Assembly (NCBI RefSeq): GCF_002813135.1
Contig: NZ_PHTY01000001.1
Span: forward strand, 1,607,501-1,671,500
Direction: 5' to 3'
Source: Ulvibacter sp. MAR_2010_11
Lineage (GTDB): Bacteria; Bacteroidota; Bacteroidia; Flavobacteriales; Flavobacteriaceae
DNA length: 64,000 bases
Shown here: positions 51,374 to 60,393 of the stretch, piece after piece
Numbering within the stretch: position 1 is the stretch's first letter
Layout of the letters: each line of letters starts with the position of its first letter
Position numbers and translations under genes: made by a program
The notes under the pieces: generated by a model
Told to the model about the DNA's origin: nothing
Database searches by the model: none
The model's input: only the letters and a program-made list of their open reading frames with translations

Positions 51374-53065
51374 TTATATTTCAACAAACAACCCATCCTC
51401 CGTTTTTACAACTTTGGCAAGTTTATGATGTGTAAGATGTTTGATAGTCTTGTCCCACTTTTTATTGCTCAATCCGCTTTGGTCTTTTAAGGCGTTTAAG
51501 TCCATAGGAGCATTCGCTTTTAAAAGGGCAAGAACAGCCTTTTCTTCTTCATTCAATTCCACATGAACGGCTTTCTTTTCCGGGCGCATTTGCGGGAAGA
51601 AAAGTACTTCCTGTATGGAGGCATTGTTGGTTAAGAACATGATAAGTCTATCCATTCCAATTCCCATCCCACTTGTTGGTGGCATCCCGTATTCCAAAGC
51701 ACGAATAAAATCGTTATCGATAAACATGGCTTCATCGTCTCCTTTTTCGGCCAATTGCAACTGGGCTTCAAAACGCTCTCGCTGATCGATAGGATCATTC
51801 AACTCGCTGTAAGCATTGGCGATTTCTTTTCCGCAGACCATCAACTCAAAACGTTCAGTCAATTCGGGATTGTCGCGATGTTCTTTACACAACGGACTCA
51901 TTTCCTTAGGGTAATCGGTTATAAACGTAGGCTGAATAAACTGTCCTTCACACTTTTCACTAAAGATCTCATCGATGAGTTTTCCTATCCCCATGGTCTC
52001 ATCTACGGGAACTCCCAATTCTTTAGCGGCAGTACGAATTTCGGCTTCGGTTTTTCCTGTAATATCAAATCCCGTAAATTTTTTAATGGCATCGGCCATT
52101 GTAATTCGAGGATAGGGGGCTTTAAAATCGATTTCGTGTTTTCCGAAGGTAGCTTTGGTAGTTCCATTTACTTCCATGGCACAAAATTCCAGTAATTCTT
52201 CGCAGAAATCCATCATCCAGTTGTAGTCTTTATAGGCTACATATATTTCCATCGCGGTAAATTCGGGGTTGTGGGTACGATCCATCCCTTCATTTCGGAA
52301 GTTTTTGGAAAATTCGTACACCCCATCGAAACCACCCACAATCAATCTTTTTAAGTAAAGTTCGTTTGCAATTCGCATATACAAAGGAATGTCCAATGAG
52401 TTGTGATGCGTTACAAAGGGACGTGCAGCAGCTCCACCCGGAATAGGCTGTAAAATAGGTGTTTCCACCTCAAAATAATCACGGTCGTTAAAAAAGGTCC
52501 GCATCGCGTTAAACAACTTGGTTCGCTTTACAAACACTTCTTTTACATGAGGATTTACAACTAAATCGGCGTAACGCTGACGATAACGTTGCTCGGCATC
52601 GGTAAAAGCATCGTGTACTTTTCCTTCGGCGTCAACACGAGGTTGTGGTAATGGTTTCAACGCTTTTGAAAGCAAGGTGAAATTTTTCACCAAAACCGTT
52701 TTTTCACCTACTTGGGTGGTAAACAATTCGCCTTCAATTCCGATAAAATCGCCTATATCCAGTAACTTTTTATAAACTTCGTTGTAGTGTGTTTTGTCTT
52801 CCCCGGTACATATTTCATCACGGTTAAAATACACCTGAATACGCCCTTCGGCATCCTGCAACTCGGCAAAGGAAGCTTTCCCCTGAATTCGACGAGACAT
52901 CAATCTTCCGGCAATAACCACTTTTTTCCCTTCTTCAAACTGCTGTTTTATCGCTTTCGAATTGCTGTCTACCGGATATAAAGCCGCCGGATAAGGGTTA
53001 ATACCCAAATTGCGTAATTGATTCAGTTTTTCTCTTCGGATGAGTTCGAGTTCAGAAAGTTGCAT
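51374..53065 (-). CDS. lysS: Lysyl-tRNA synthetase, class II, with C-terminal extension
   Basis: A 563-residue class-II synthetase that charges tRNA-Lys. The N-terminal OB-fold anticodon domain (VVIAGRLMSRRIQGKASFAE) is followed by the catalytic core. Motif 2 is in FSKNFRNEGMDRTHNPEFT; motif 3 is in MPPTSGMGIGMDRLIMFL. E. coli LysS has about 505 residues; here the last 60 or so (LNEEEKAVLALLKANAPMDL, then LSNKKWDKTIKHLTHHKLAK and KTEDGLFVEI) look like a small winged-helix-type appendage. It is a monocistronic gene with a T-rich terminator. Confidence 0.97.
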   Translation of the reverse strand: MQLSELELIRREKLNQLRNLGINPYPAALYPVDSNSKAIKQQFEEGKKVVIAGRLMSRRIQGKASFAELQDAEGRIQVYFNRDEICTGEDKTHYNEVYKKLLDIGDFIGIEGELFTTQVGEKTVLVKNFTLLSKALKPLPQPRVDAEGKVHDAFTDAEQRYRQRYADLVVNPHVKEVFVKRTKLFNAMRTFFNDRDYFEVETPILQPIPGGAAARPFVTHHNSLDIPLYMRIANELYLKRLIVGGFDGVYEFSKNFRNEGMDRTHNPEFTAMEIYVAYKDYNWMMDFCEELLEFCAMEVNGTTKATFGKHEIDFKAPYPRITMADAIKKFTGFDITGKTEAEIRTAAKELGVPVDETMGIGKLIDEIFSEKCEGQFIQPTFITDYPKEMSPLCKEHRDNPELTERFELMVCGKEIANAYSELNDPIDQRERFEAQLQLAEKGDDEAMFIDNDFIRALEYGMPPTSGMGIGMDRLIMFLTNNASIQEVLFFPQMRPEKKAVHVELNEEEKAVLALLKANAPMDLNALKDQSGLSNKKWDKTIKHLTHHKLAKVVKTEDGLFVEI

Positions 53066-53137
53066 GCTTTTTTATTTAAGCTGCAAAATTAGCCTATTTG
53101 TTAAATTTATTTCCCAAAACATTCAAAAAATACAAGG

Positions 53138-54034
53138 CTAATGTGCTTCTTTTTGTTTCAAACCGGTAATTGTAACTTTTAATTCTTGGTTTTTTGGATC
53201 CAATACCAATGCTTTTTCATAATAGAGAAGTGCTTCCTCCTTCTTTTTAATGAAATAAAATTTGTTGGCCAGACTGCTATATGCTACAGATTCTTCGGGG
53301 AACAATCTTGTATTTAATTGTGCCACTGCAATAGCTTCTTCCTGCCTATCGGAAAGAAATAATACATTAGAATAGGTGTTTAATTCTGAAACTTTGGTCG
53401 CTAACTCTTTTAGCTTCGGAAGTAATTTTTTTGCCTTTTTGTCAAATTTTTCCAACGGCACTTCTTCCAAAAGCTGACTCACTATAGCGACTGTTTGGTA
53501 ATTTGAAGCGTAAGCTCCCTTTAAAATGGCATCAATATCCGCTTCCAAAGTAGTAACAGGGGATTCCACAATGCGATTAATTTCCTTTCCGTCTTTATAA
53601 AAAATAAAGGTAGGAACCCTGTGTATGGTCAGTCCTTCTTCTTCGCCACCCGGACTTTGCTTGTAGGCATCGCGATCTCTGCTCACTGCAACAAGGGTGA
53701 GACGTTCCATTGGGTATTCGGCCAAGTCTAAAATCTTATAAAAATGAGGAATTTCACGTTTGCTATCTCCACACCAGGTCCCAATAAAGGCTGTAATTGT
53801 ATAGTGTTTCAGGGTTTCTTTAAAATTATTAACTACAGCAGTATTGGGCTGATAATCGTCGTAATTTGTTACAAACCAATCTGAATAGGGTGCCGATGTG
53901 AGTTTGTCCTTGTTAATCTTCCCTAATAAGTAGGGATCTTTTCCTTCCGGGGTAATTTCAGCGTTAAAAGGTTGCGCCGAAACTAGTAGCGTGGATGCCA
54001 AAAGCATAATAATTGTAAGAGATTGAAATTTCAT
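53138..54034 (-). CDS. Thioredoxin-like protein with TPR-like C-terminus
   Basis: 298 residues from the ATG at 54034 (M-K-F-Q-S-L); an in-frame TTG nine codons upstream adds nothing recognisable. Signal peptide to about residue 21. The thioredoxin-like domain has FIGTWCGDSKREIPHFYKIL: the active site is CGDS, that is CxxS, so it lacks the resolving Cys. VPTFIFYKDGKEINR supplies the cis-Pro loop. The C-terminal half has TPR-like helices (LANKFYFIKKKEEALLYYEK, ALVLDPKNQELKV). Periplasmic; a mono-thiol reductase, isomerase or binding role is likely. Confidence 0.85.
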   Translation of the reverse strand: MKFQSLTIIMLLASTLLVSAQPFNAEITPEGKDPYLLGKINKDKLTSAPYSDWFVTNYDDYQPNTAVVNNFKETLKHYTITAFIGTWCGDSKREIPHFYKILDLAEYPMERLTLVAVSRDRDAYKQSPGGEEEGLTIHRVPTFIFYKDGKEINRIVESPVTTLEADIDAILKGAYASNYQTVAIVSQLLEEVPLEKFDKKAKKLLPKLKELATKVSELNTYSNVLFLSDRQEEAIAVAQLNTRLFPEESVAYSSLANKFYFIKKKEEALLYYEKALVLDPKNQELKVTITGLKQKEAH

Positions 54035-54130
54035 GGTAGTTGTTTTAAATTGAAGCACCAAGGTTCAAAAACAACTATGAAAAGGAAAGAATTACAGGGT
54101 TGAAATGGGGGCTAGTCCCCCGTTTGAATT

Positions 54131-55198
54131 TTATATTTCGCTGGCAAACAGTAGTTTAACCTCCTCTCTGGAGTTCACATGTAGTTTTTTGTAGAGGTTG
54201 TTAATATGTGTTTTCACAGTACTTACGCTTAAAAATAGCTGATTGGCTATTTCTTTATTGGTCTTATCTTCCAGAATTAAATCCAATACTTTTTTCTCCT
54301 GACTCGACAACGGGCTTTCGGGTTCCATTGCTGAATTGGTTACTTTTTTTAGCTTTCTGAAAAAGTAAACGTTCCCGAAAATAGACAACAGGCAAACCGC
54401 ACCCAGCAAATACAACCACCATGTTGACTCGGTTCCGGACACTGCCGAAACCAGGTATTTGTCGGAAGTGAGCTCAGCCTTATATTGAGCTACATAGGTT
54501 GAATTGGGATATGCCACTCTAAGGCGCTCCAATAAATTGTCGTAATAATTATTGGTTTTCAAATCTTCAAGGTAATACGAATGAAGGCTGTTGGTGCGAT
54601 CTGAAAGAAAGGCATAGCTATACAATTCAGCCAGAGGTTCGTGTAATTGTTCACCATACTGCTGAAAAATACTAAACCACTTTTTCGAATTTATTTGTCT
54701 ATTAGCTTCGCTTCGGTAGGTCCCAAAGGCAAAACGCATATCGTGTTTTAGGGAATCTATCTTAAGGAAGGCATTGGCCTTTTCATTTTTAGAAACCACT
54801 CGGCAAAATATTTCATTATCGAAGGAAAAAGGAAGGGACAGTGTATCGTTGTTATTGGCAATAAAAATTACTTCTCTGCTGTTAGGGCAATGGCCGTTGA
54901 AATGTGTGATGTTTTGAGCCTCTTCGGTGCAGGTGTCCACATGAATGCGATACATCTTGTTTTCGGTAGGGAGATTATTTCCGGTAAACAAAAAGAATCC
55001 GGTGGAATCGGGAATTGCTTTCGCAAGGATTTGTTCGGGATACACCCCCGAAATTTTACGATAGTCATCTACAACCGATAAATATACTACCCCTTCGGAT
55101 GTTTCAGTATCTACATAACCCGAAAAAGAATACTGCCCATTACAAAAAAAGGAAAGAAGGCAAAACAAGACGGTTAGATAAAGCGTGTATTTTTTCAT
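54131..55198 (-). CDS. Membrane-anchored LuxR-type HTH regulator
   Basis: A 355-residue protein with a signal peptide, an extracytoplasmic domain of about 240 residues (YSFSGYVDTETSEGVVYLSV near the start, resembling a beta-sandwich), one TM helix near 263-282 (WWLYLLGAVCLLSIFGNVYF), and a cytoplasmic LuxR-type HTH at about 295-352. The HTH contains LSSQEKKVLDLILEDKTNKE, then IANQLFLSVSTVKTHINNLY. This one-component layout senses outside and binds DNA inside. It is a common flavobacterial type, and its signal is unknown. The thioredoxin-like gene lies 96 nt downstream on the same strand and might be co-transcribed. Confidence 0.88.
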   Translation of the reverse strand: MKKYTLYLTVLFCLLSFFCNGQYSFSGYVDTETSEGVVYLSVVDDYRKISGVYPEQILAKAIPDSTGFFLFTGNNLPTENKMYRIHVDTCTEEAQNITHFNGHCPNSREVIFIANNNDTLSLPFSFDNEIFCRVVSKNEKANAFLKIDSLKHDMRFAFGTYRSEANRQINSKKWFSIFQQYGEQLHEPLAELYSYAFLSDRTNSLHSYYLEDLKTNNYYDNLLERLRVAYPNSTYVAQYKAELTSDKYLVSAVSGTESTWWLYLLGAVCLLSIFGNVYFFRKLKKVTNSAMEPESPLSSQEKKVLDLILEDKTNKEIANQLFLSVSTVKTHINNLYKKLHVNSREEVKLLFASEI

Positions 55199-55288
55199 AA
55201 TCAGCCACTAATATAGCGACATTGTTGCTCCCATCCAACAGTTGTAACAAAAGCAAAAACCAAAGACCAATAACTTAACTATTAATCG

Positions 55289-55296
55289 TAATTTTG
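55289..55296 (+). promoter_or_regulatory. -7 box for the yqaE-lipB operon
   Basis: TAATTTTG matches TAnnTTTG only 5 nt before the ATG at 55302, so transcription would begin at or next to the start codon (possibly leaderless). No clear TTG at -33. Confidence 0.4.
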
Positions 55297-55301
55297 TACT
55301 T

Positions 55302-55460
55302 ATGAGTATATGGAGGGTATTGCTTTCTATTTTATTTCCGCCTCTGGCAGTAATCGATAAGGGCTGCGGCTCAATTTTAATTGTTTTGATTTTGACCATT
55401 TGCGGATGGGTTCCGGGGGTGATTGCCGCCTTAATTATTATAAACAATCCAAAAAAATAA
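55302..55460 (+). CDS. YqaE/Pmp3 family small membrane protein
   Basis: A 52-residue membrane protein read directly from the sequence; below common ORF cutoffs. MSIWRVLLSILFPPLAVIDK is the first TM segment with the family-typical FPPLAV, then GCGSILIVLILTICGWVPGV and IAALIIINNPKK form the second. The pattern matches UPF0057/Pmp3 hydrophobic proteins linked elsewhere to membrane potential and salt or cold stress. The stop (55460) is 2 nt before the lipoprotein ATG, so it heads an operon with the lipoprotein and lipB. Confidence 0.9.
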   Translation: MSIWRVLLSILFPPLAVIDKGCGSILIVLILTICGWVPGVIAALIIINNPKK

Positions 55461-55462
55461 CA

Positions 55463-56200
55463 ATGGCTAAAAGAGTATTTATTTTATTTTTTATGGCAAC
55501 GGTACTTGTTAGTTGTCAGTTTACCGAAACAGTTGTGTTACAGGAAGATGGGAGTGGTACAATTTCCCTTAAAATGGACATGGGTGAGATGATGGCCTTT
55601 GGCATGGGAATGCCGGATTCTCTGATGACAAAAATGGATACCATTGTGGCAATGAAGGATTTTTTAAGAGAAAAACAAGACAGTATTTCTAAGTTGTCGG
55701 ACAAACAACAAAACCGACTTAAAAAAATGGAGGATTTTAAAATTCGGGCTACGATGGATTCTGATGCCGGGGTGTTGCTTTTCGACATGTTTACGGCTTT
55801 TAAGAATGTAACCGAAGCCAATGATTTTTTTAATAATTTCAGCGAAACGTCCCAAATAGTGCCAAATATGGGAGGTGATATGAAATTTAACAAAGACGAA
55901 TCTTCCGAAGAAATTATGGGGGTGTCTTACAAATTTGAAAAAGGTAAATTTAAGAGGGACGCATTTATCATCGACAAAGAAAAACACCAACAACAGGTAG
56001 ATAGTTTAAAGGGGTCTGAAGCCTTTATGGGCAGTATGATGTACACCTTAAAATATACCTTCCCGCGAAAAATAAAAAAAGCATCTATAAAGGATGCCAA
56101 ACTTTCAATGGATGGAAAGACAATCGAAGTGGAACGTAGTTTTATAGACTATTTTAAAAACCCCGATGTACTCGATCTGGAAGTAGAAATTGAAAAATAA
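55463..56200 (+). CDS. Lipoprotein, unknown family
   Basis: 245 residues from the ATG at 55463 (M-A-K-R-V-F-I), because the lipobox VLVSCQF follows a proper signal peptide; an upstream in-frame ATG at 55400 lies inside yqaE. The mature start ETVVLQEDGSGTISLKMDMG is a beta-rich motif seen in several Bacteroidota lipoproteins, followed by Met/Lys-rich helices (ISKLSDKQQNRLKKMEDFKI). Envelope protein of unknown role, in an operon between yqaE and lipB with gaps of 2 and 3 nt. Confidence 0.82.
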   Translation: MAKRVFILFFMATVLVSCQFTETVVLQEDGSGTISLKMDMGEMMAFGMGMPDSLMTKMDTIVAMKDFLREKQDSISKLSDKQQNRLKKMEDFKIRATMDSDAGVLLFDMFTAFKNVTEANDFFNNFSETSQIVPNMGGDMKFNKDESSEEIMGVSYKFEKGKFKRDAFIIDKEKHQQQVDSLKGSEAFMGSMMYTLKYTFPRKIKKASIKDAKLSMDGKTIEVERSFIDYFKNPDVLDLEVEIEK

Positions 56201-56203
56201 GAC

Positions 56204-56926
56204 GTGAATAAGCAAATTGAGATACAGGATTTAGGATTTAAAGATTACAAAGAAACCTGGGAATACCAGGAAACGCTTTTTCAGCAAATTCTGGATGTTA
56301 AAATTAAAAACCGAAGAGAAGAATCCTCTCTCGAAACTCCCAACTATTTTTTGCTGGTGGAACACCCGCATGTGTATACGCTTGGCAAAAGCGGTGATGT
56401 TTCTAATCTTCTCATTTCCGAAGCAAAACTAGCCGAAATCGATGCGACCTTTTATAAAATAAACCGGGGAGGCGATATTACCTATCACGGTCCCGGACAG
56501 ATAGTGGGCTATCCTATCATCGATTTGGAAAATTATTTTACCGACATTCATAAATACCTGCGTTTTCTGGAAGAAATGGTCATTCTCACCCTGGCTGAAT
56601 ACGGTTTAAAAGCCGATCGTTCAAAAGGAGAAACAGGTGTCTGGCTGGATGTGGGAACGCCTTTTGCTCGAAAAATATGCGCTATGGGAGTTCGTGCCAG
56701 CAGATGGGTCACCATGCATGGTTTCGCCTTAAATGTGAATTCCAATTTAGGATACTTCGATCATATGATTCCCTGTGGTATTAGAGGAAAGGCGGTTACT
56801 TCACTACATGTGGAACTGGGGAAGGCCGAGGTTTCTATGGAAGAAGTAAAAGAAAAATTACTAAAACATTTTTCGCAACTTTTTGAAGCCGAAATGAAGG
56901 AAAAAGTCGTCCCTAAATCGGATTGA
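56204..56926 (+). CDS. lipB: Lipoyl(octanoyl) transferase
   Basis: A 240-residue cytosolic enzyme that moves octanoyl from acyl carrier protein to lipoyl domains, such as the E2 encoded at 22792. It has VEHPHVYTLGKSGDVSNLL, NRGGDITYHGPGQIVGYPII and the catalytic Lys in RKICAMGVRASRW; the acyl-thioester Cys is in MIPCGIRGK. The start codon is GTG at 56204 (M-N-K-Q-I), 3 nt after the lipoprotein stop; no ATG start is available near the conserved N-terminus. Confidence 0.95.
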   Translation: MNKQIEIQDLGFKDYKETWEYQETLFQQILDVKIKNRREESSLETPNYFLLVEHPHVYTLGKSGDVSNLLISEAKLAEIDATFYKINRGGDITYHGPGQIVGYPIIDLENYFTDIHKYLRFLEEMVILTLAEYGLKADRSKGETGVWLDVGTPFARKICAMGVRASRWVTMHGFALNVNSNLGYFDHMIPCGIRGKAVTSLHVELGKAEVSMEEVKEKLLKHFSQLFEAEMKEKVVPKSD

Positions 56927-56929
56927 GAT

Positions 56930-56970
56930 GTGTTGTATTCAAATTACTTACAGAAAGCGGATTACAACAC
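56930..56970. repeat. Inverted repeat after lipB
   Basis: GTGTTGTA (56930-56937) and TACAACAC (56963-56970) are perfect 8-bp inverted repeats 25 nt apart, in the 134-nt convergent gap between lipB and the propeller lipoprotein. No T-tract follows. The rest of the gap shows no gene. Confidence 0.5.
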
Positions 56971-57060
56971 GCTATCGGTTGCTTTTGCTATGGACGTAGT
57001 AATACGCTCCCGGCACTTAACAATTCAAACCACAGCCTTTAAAATTATGTGCGGGAAAAT

Positions 57061-59529
57061 TTATTGGAGGGTGTAGACAATCACCTCTTTATCGGCTCCT
57101 TTTACAACAAAGGCGCTGTTTCCACTACCGGAGGTATTTCCCATATCTATACTCGACGCGCCGTAAACCGGAAAGCCTTGCAATAATTTTCCGGCCTTGG
57201 AATAGATATAGACCTTGTTTTCCTGAATTTCGGTAACCGAGATATAGGTATTTCTGTTTACCGTGAAAATTTTGGGTGGGGTATACATTCCGAAGGGTAA
57301 TTCGGCCAATGCTCCATTTATTCGTAACATATTATCATCCAGTGTGACTTTGGTAGAACCACTTACCTTAAAATAATAGTTGTTCGAAACATTTAATTTT
57401 TGAGAGGTAATTTTTCCGCTTTGCGAAATACTTTCCTTGGTGTTCGCTTTGGTGATTACCACAAAATCACTTCCTTCTTCGGCGATGGGAAGATCGCTAA
57501 ACTGAAACTTTTTCGAAATTGCAATCCTCGAGGAACCCACTCTGTTTAAAATATGCAATGTCCCGTTCTCTTCGGCAATAACCACATAATCTTTATTGCC
57601 CATTCGAATATGTTCAGGCGGCAAAACAAGTGCCGAAGCAGCTTTCTTAAAGGTAAATCCTTTTACTATTTTGCCTTGCGAATCGTATAACAAAACATTC
57701 TTGCCTTGGGTAATGGCAAAACGGTATTTCCGGTTGTTATCGTAATCGAAAACAGCAAGCGGTTGCGTGACGGGATCGTTAAATTTTATAGGAAAAGGAC
57801 CTACCGGCTTTCCATTGCGATCTATTACATGAAATGCGTTCTTGGTAGTAAAGGCAAGCTGTTTTTTTCCGTTCCGAAGTAAATCAATTTCATGTACGCT
57901 GCCTACAATGGGACTAAGAATGTTCTTTGTCCACAGTATTTTTCCGCTTTCAGAAATTAAATACAACTTATTTGTGATGTCCTGCACTACAACATCTTGT
58001 CCGCGAGTACGATGATTGCTGAAAAGCTGAGGTTCACTCAACAATTTACTGTCCAATAACAAATTAAATTGCTGTGAAATTCCACCGGGACTTTGCGTAC
58101 GTGTAGTTATCTCTTTACACACCAAATTAACATGCGCAAAGTCCCGGTCATAACTAAACTGTATGGCCGCGAACGGATAATTTTTTAAAGAAATATTGTC
58201 AATTTGAGATGCCGATGTCGCATTAAAAAACCCCGAAAGTACTTCAGGCACAGTACTGTTCATCTTATAAATAAGCAAGGAAGAGGAAGTACTCAAATGC
58301 GTTGAGGCTTCTTCAAAGAAATTCATTTTAGACAAGCAGCTGTTGTTCTTGAAGGCCGTAATGATGGTTTCGGCAGCAGATTCGGTTTCAGTAAAGACAA
58401 AGAAATTTTCCAGCTGAAATACAAAAGCCGGCGTAGTTTTTTGAATCAGCGGAGCAAAAGTAGTGGTAAAAAGGGTAGGCTCGCTGAAGGTTTTAATATC
58501 TACCTCGCGGAAACTGCTTTTTTCTGAAACGTATTTTAATATGCTCTCTTCAGTTAGGATGGGATCGATACTTTTTAAAGCGATCGCCTTTCCTGCAGCA
58601 AGCTGAATAAGTCCAACCTCATTTACCGATTCGAACAAAGGATCCAAAATACTGTCTGAAGCGGTCTTTCCCCTGAATTTTTGAAGGTTGTCAAAAAGTA
58701 GGGAGGCATCGTTATACGTAAACGACAGTGCGCCCGAAGCTTCCGTAGGGATTATCTGGGCCAAATCGTTTTGCCGCGGCACCAACCCTTCAAAAACTGA
58801 AAGTAATTGGGGCACGGTATCACGGGCAATCGCAACGCCGGTGGCTGTAACTGCATCGGGAAAGAGCTCTAAGTCTAGAGCCGTCCAGGAAGCAAAATTT
58901 ACCCGTACGCTGTCTGAAATAGGTGTGTTTTTATTTGAAATAAGCGCTGTTAACTCGCTTGTGTTTTTAATAGCTGCTATTTTTTTAAACAGCGGATCTT
59001 TTTCGGTTTTTCCCTCTAAAATTTGCTGCAAAACAAATTGGGAGGAGGATGCAATAAATACACTGTCCTTCACCGCGGCAAATGTAATTTGATCATCAAT
59101 TGTGATGCGCTGCATTGCCAGCTTATTGTAATGAAGGGTCTCTATGGTTTTGTTTTTGATGGAATCTGTCACAAAAAGGCCGGGAACGTCTTTGGTTAAA
59201 AATGTAAATACCGTGGTACTATCGGTTGGGGTATTGATACAAAATAAACTGGGTTGTGAAGTTGAAATGTATTTTAGAAAGGCGGTTTTTTCTGAAAGGA
59301 AGGAATAGGGATTCGTACTCTTAAATGCAGACAGCAGACTGTTGGTTGTGATGTCTCTTTGCAGCGTTTCGAAGCCTGTTTTTCCACCCGAGGCATTGGA
59401 AATTTTAAAAACTACCACCGGATTTTCAGGCACGTAGTCTATAAGTTTTCCGCTGGAAGTGGATGCATTATCACAACTCCACAGAAACAGCACTGCTATA
59501 CCCCAACAAATATTCTTTAGACACTTCAT
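57061..59529 (-). CDS. Large lipoprotein with C-terminal propeller-like domain
   Basis: An 822-residue lipoprotein (signal peptide with lipobox LWSCDN, Cys near residue 19). The N-terminal half (KLIDYVPENPVVVFKISNAS; LFCINTPTDSTTVF; AIALKSIDPILTEE) resembles long DUF3352-type proteins. From about residue 500 the sequence has blade-like repeats typical of a beta-propeller (GKILWTKNILSPIVGSVHEI, then NVLLYDSQGKIVKGFTF and KVYIYSKAGKLLQGFPVYG). It is conserved next to rnhB in flavobacteria as far as I recall, but has no known function. Anchored in the envelope. Confidence 0.75.
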   Translation of the reverse strand: MKCLKNICWGIAVLFLWSCDNASTSSGKLIDYVPENPVVVFKISNASGGKTGFETLQRDITTNSLLSAFKSTNPYSFLSEKTAFLKYISTSQPSLFCINTPTDSTTVFTFLTKDVPGLFVTDSIKNKTIETLHYNKLAMQRITIDDQITFAAVKDSVFIASSSQFVLQQILEGKTEKDPLFKKIAAIKNTSELTALISNKNTPISDSVRVNFASWTALDLELFPDAVTATGVAIARDTVPQLLSVFEGLVPRQNDLAQIIPTEASGALSFTYNDASLLFDNLQKFRGKTASDSILDPLFESVNEVGLIQLAAGKAIALKSIDPILTEESILKYVSEKSSFREVDIKTFSEPTLFTTTFAPLIQKTTPAFVFQLENFFVFTETESAAETIITAFKNNSCLSKMNFFEEASTHLSTSSSLLIYKMNSTVPEVLSGFFNATSASQIDNISLKNYPFAAIQFSYDRDFAHVNLVCKEITTRTQSPGGISQQFNLLLDSKLLSEPQLFSNHRTRGQDVVVQDITNKLYLISESGKILWTKNILSPIVGSVHEIDLLRNGKKQLAFTTKNAFHVIDRNGKPVGPFPIKFNDPVTQPLAVFDYDNNRKYRFAITQGKNVLLYDSQGKIVKGFTFKKAASALVLPPEHIRMGNKDYVVIAEENGTLHILNRVGSSRIAISKKFQFSDLPIAEEGSDFVVITKANTKESISQSGKITSQKLNVSNNYYFKVSGSTKVTLDDNMLRINGALAELPFGMYTPPKIFTVNRNTYISVTEIQENKVYIYSKAGKLLQGFPVYGASSIDMGNTSGSGNSAFVVKGADKEVIVYTLQ

Positions 59530-59603
59530 ATAGCAAAAATACTAAGGAATTATGGGGTTTTAGATAGAAGGTTTGATAGTTTATCGACGTGTTTTCAACA
59601 GTG

Positions 59604-60203
59604 TCAAAACTTTAATTTCAATTGTTCGGGCAGCAATCTGAAACTCTTTCGGTGAAAGGGAGTAGGGCCATATTTTCGAATCGCTTCACGGTGTTCGGCG
59701 GTGGGATATCCCTTGTTTTGTTTCCAGTTGTAAACAGGAAATTCATCGTGTAAATGTTCCATGTACAAATCGCGGTAGGTTTTGGCCAAAATAGAAGCTG
59801 CAGCGATGTGCAAAAACTTACCATCACCTTTTACCACACACTCGTATGGGATTTTGTAATAGGGTTTAAAACGATTTCCGTCAATGGCAATAAACTCAGG
59901 TTTTTTTGAAAGTTTGTCGATCGAGCGATGCATCCCCAGAATGGAGGCGTTCAAAATATTCACCTGATCAATCTCCTCCATCATTACATGGGTCACCGCA
60001 AATGAAATGGCCTCCGCTTCAATAATTGTTTTGAGTTCCCTTCTTTTTTTTTCTGAAAGCTGCTTCGAATCGGTTAAAAAAGGATGACTGAAATCATCGG
60101 GTAGTACAACCGCAGCAGCTGTAACGGGCCCGGCGAGACAACCTCGTCCCGCTTCGTCTGTACCGCATTCGAAAAGGTGCGTATTGATCTTTAATTTCAG
60201 CAT
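59604..60203 (-). CDS. rnhB: Ribonuclease HII
   Basis: A 199-residue nuclease that removes RNA from RNA-DNA hybrids, including single misincorporated ribonucleotides. [20 protein letters not shown] carries the first metal ligands (Asp16, Glu17), with the third acidic residue in AIDGNRF and the fourth in AKTYRDLYM. The C-terminal [20 protein letters not shown] matches the family. Full length; encoded 74 nt before the propeller lipoprotein and divergent from the porin. Confidence 0.96.
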   Translation of the reverse strand: MLKLKINTHLFECGTDEAGRGCLAGPVTAAAVVLPDDFSHPFLTDSKQLSEKKRRELKTIIEAEAISFAVTHVMMEEIDQVNILNASILGMHRSIDKLSKKPEFIAIDGNRFKPYYKIPYECVVKGDGKFLHIAAASILAKTYRDLYMEHLHDEFPVYNWKQNKGYPTAEHREAIRKYGPTPFHRKSFRLLPEQLKLKF

Positions 60204-60229
60204 GGCAAGAAAGGTACAAATTTTATTTA

Positions 60230-60340
60230 GTGAACAGTGAACGGTGAAGGGAATAGGGAAAAGGGCAAAGGGAATAGTTTAGTTTTTCTTATAACTTTTA
60301 AATCCCAAATCCCAAATCGTAATTCCTAAATCGTCCATTG
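60230..60340. repeat. Degenerate heptamer-phased repeats in a divergent promoter region
   Basis: GTGAACA, GTGAACG, GTGAAGG, GAATAGG, GAAAAGG, GCAAAGG, GAATAGT run in strict 7-bp phase at 60230-60278. After a 21-nt spacer, AAATCCC, AAATCCC, AAATCGT, AATTCCT, AAATCGT run at 60300-60334. The GTGANNN units resemble those at 29081-29234. Confidence 0.75.
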
Positions 60341-60366
60341 CGTATCGTCAATTCCGTTTAAAAATA

Positions 60367-60374
60367 TACCTTTG
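60367..60374 (+). promoter_or_regulatory. -7 box for the putative porin
   Basis: TACCTTTG matches TAnnTTTG, 20 nt before the ATG at 60394. The nearest upstream TTG (60338-60340) is 26 nt away, longer than ideal. Confidence 0.45.
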
Positions 60375-60393
60375 TATAGAAAGCGAACTACTC

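Noticed and set aside
55208-55447. Minus-strand 79-residue ORF opposite yqaE
   Set aside because: Shadow of the plus-strand YqaE gene, which has a clear family match.
55400-55462. N-terminal extension of the lipoprotein from 55400
   Set aside because: It would overlap the yqaE gene out of frame and place the lipobox too far inside.
56930-57060. Integron attC-like site after lipB
   Set aside because: The 8-bp inverted repeat is clear, but the GTTRRRY/RYYYAAC core pair is absent and no integrase is seen.
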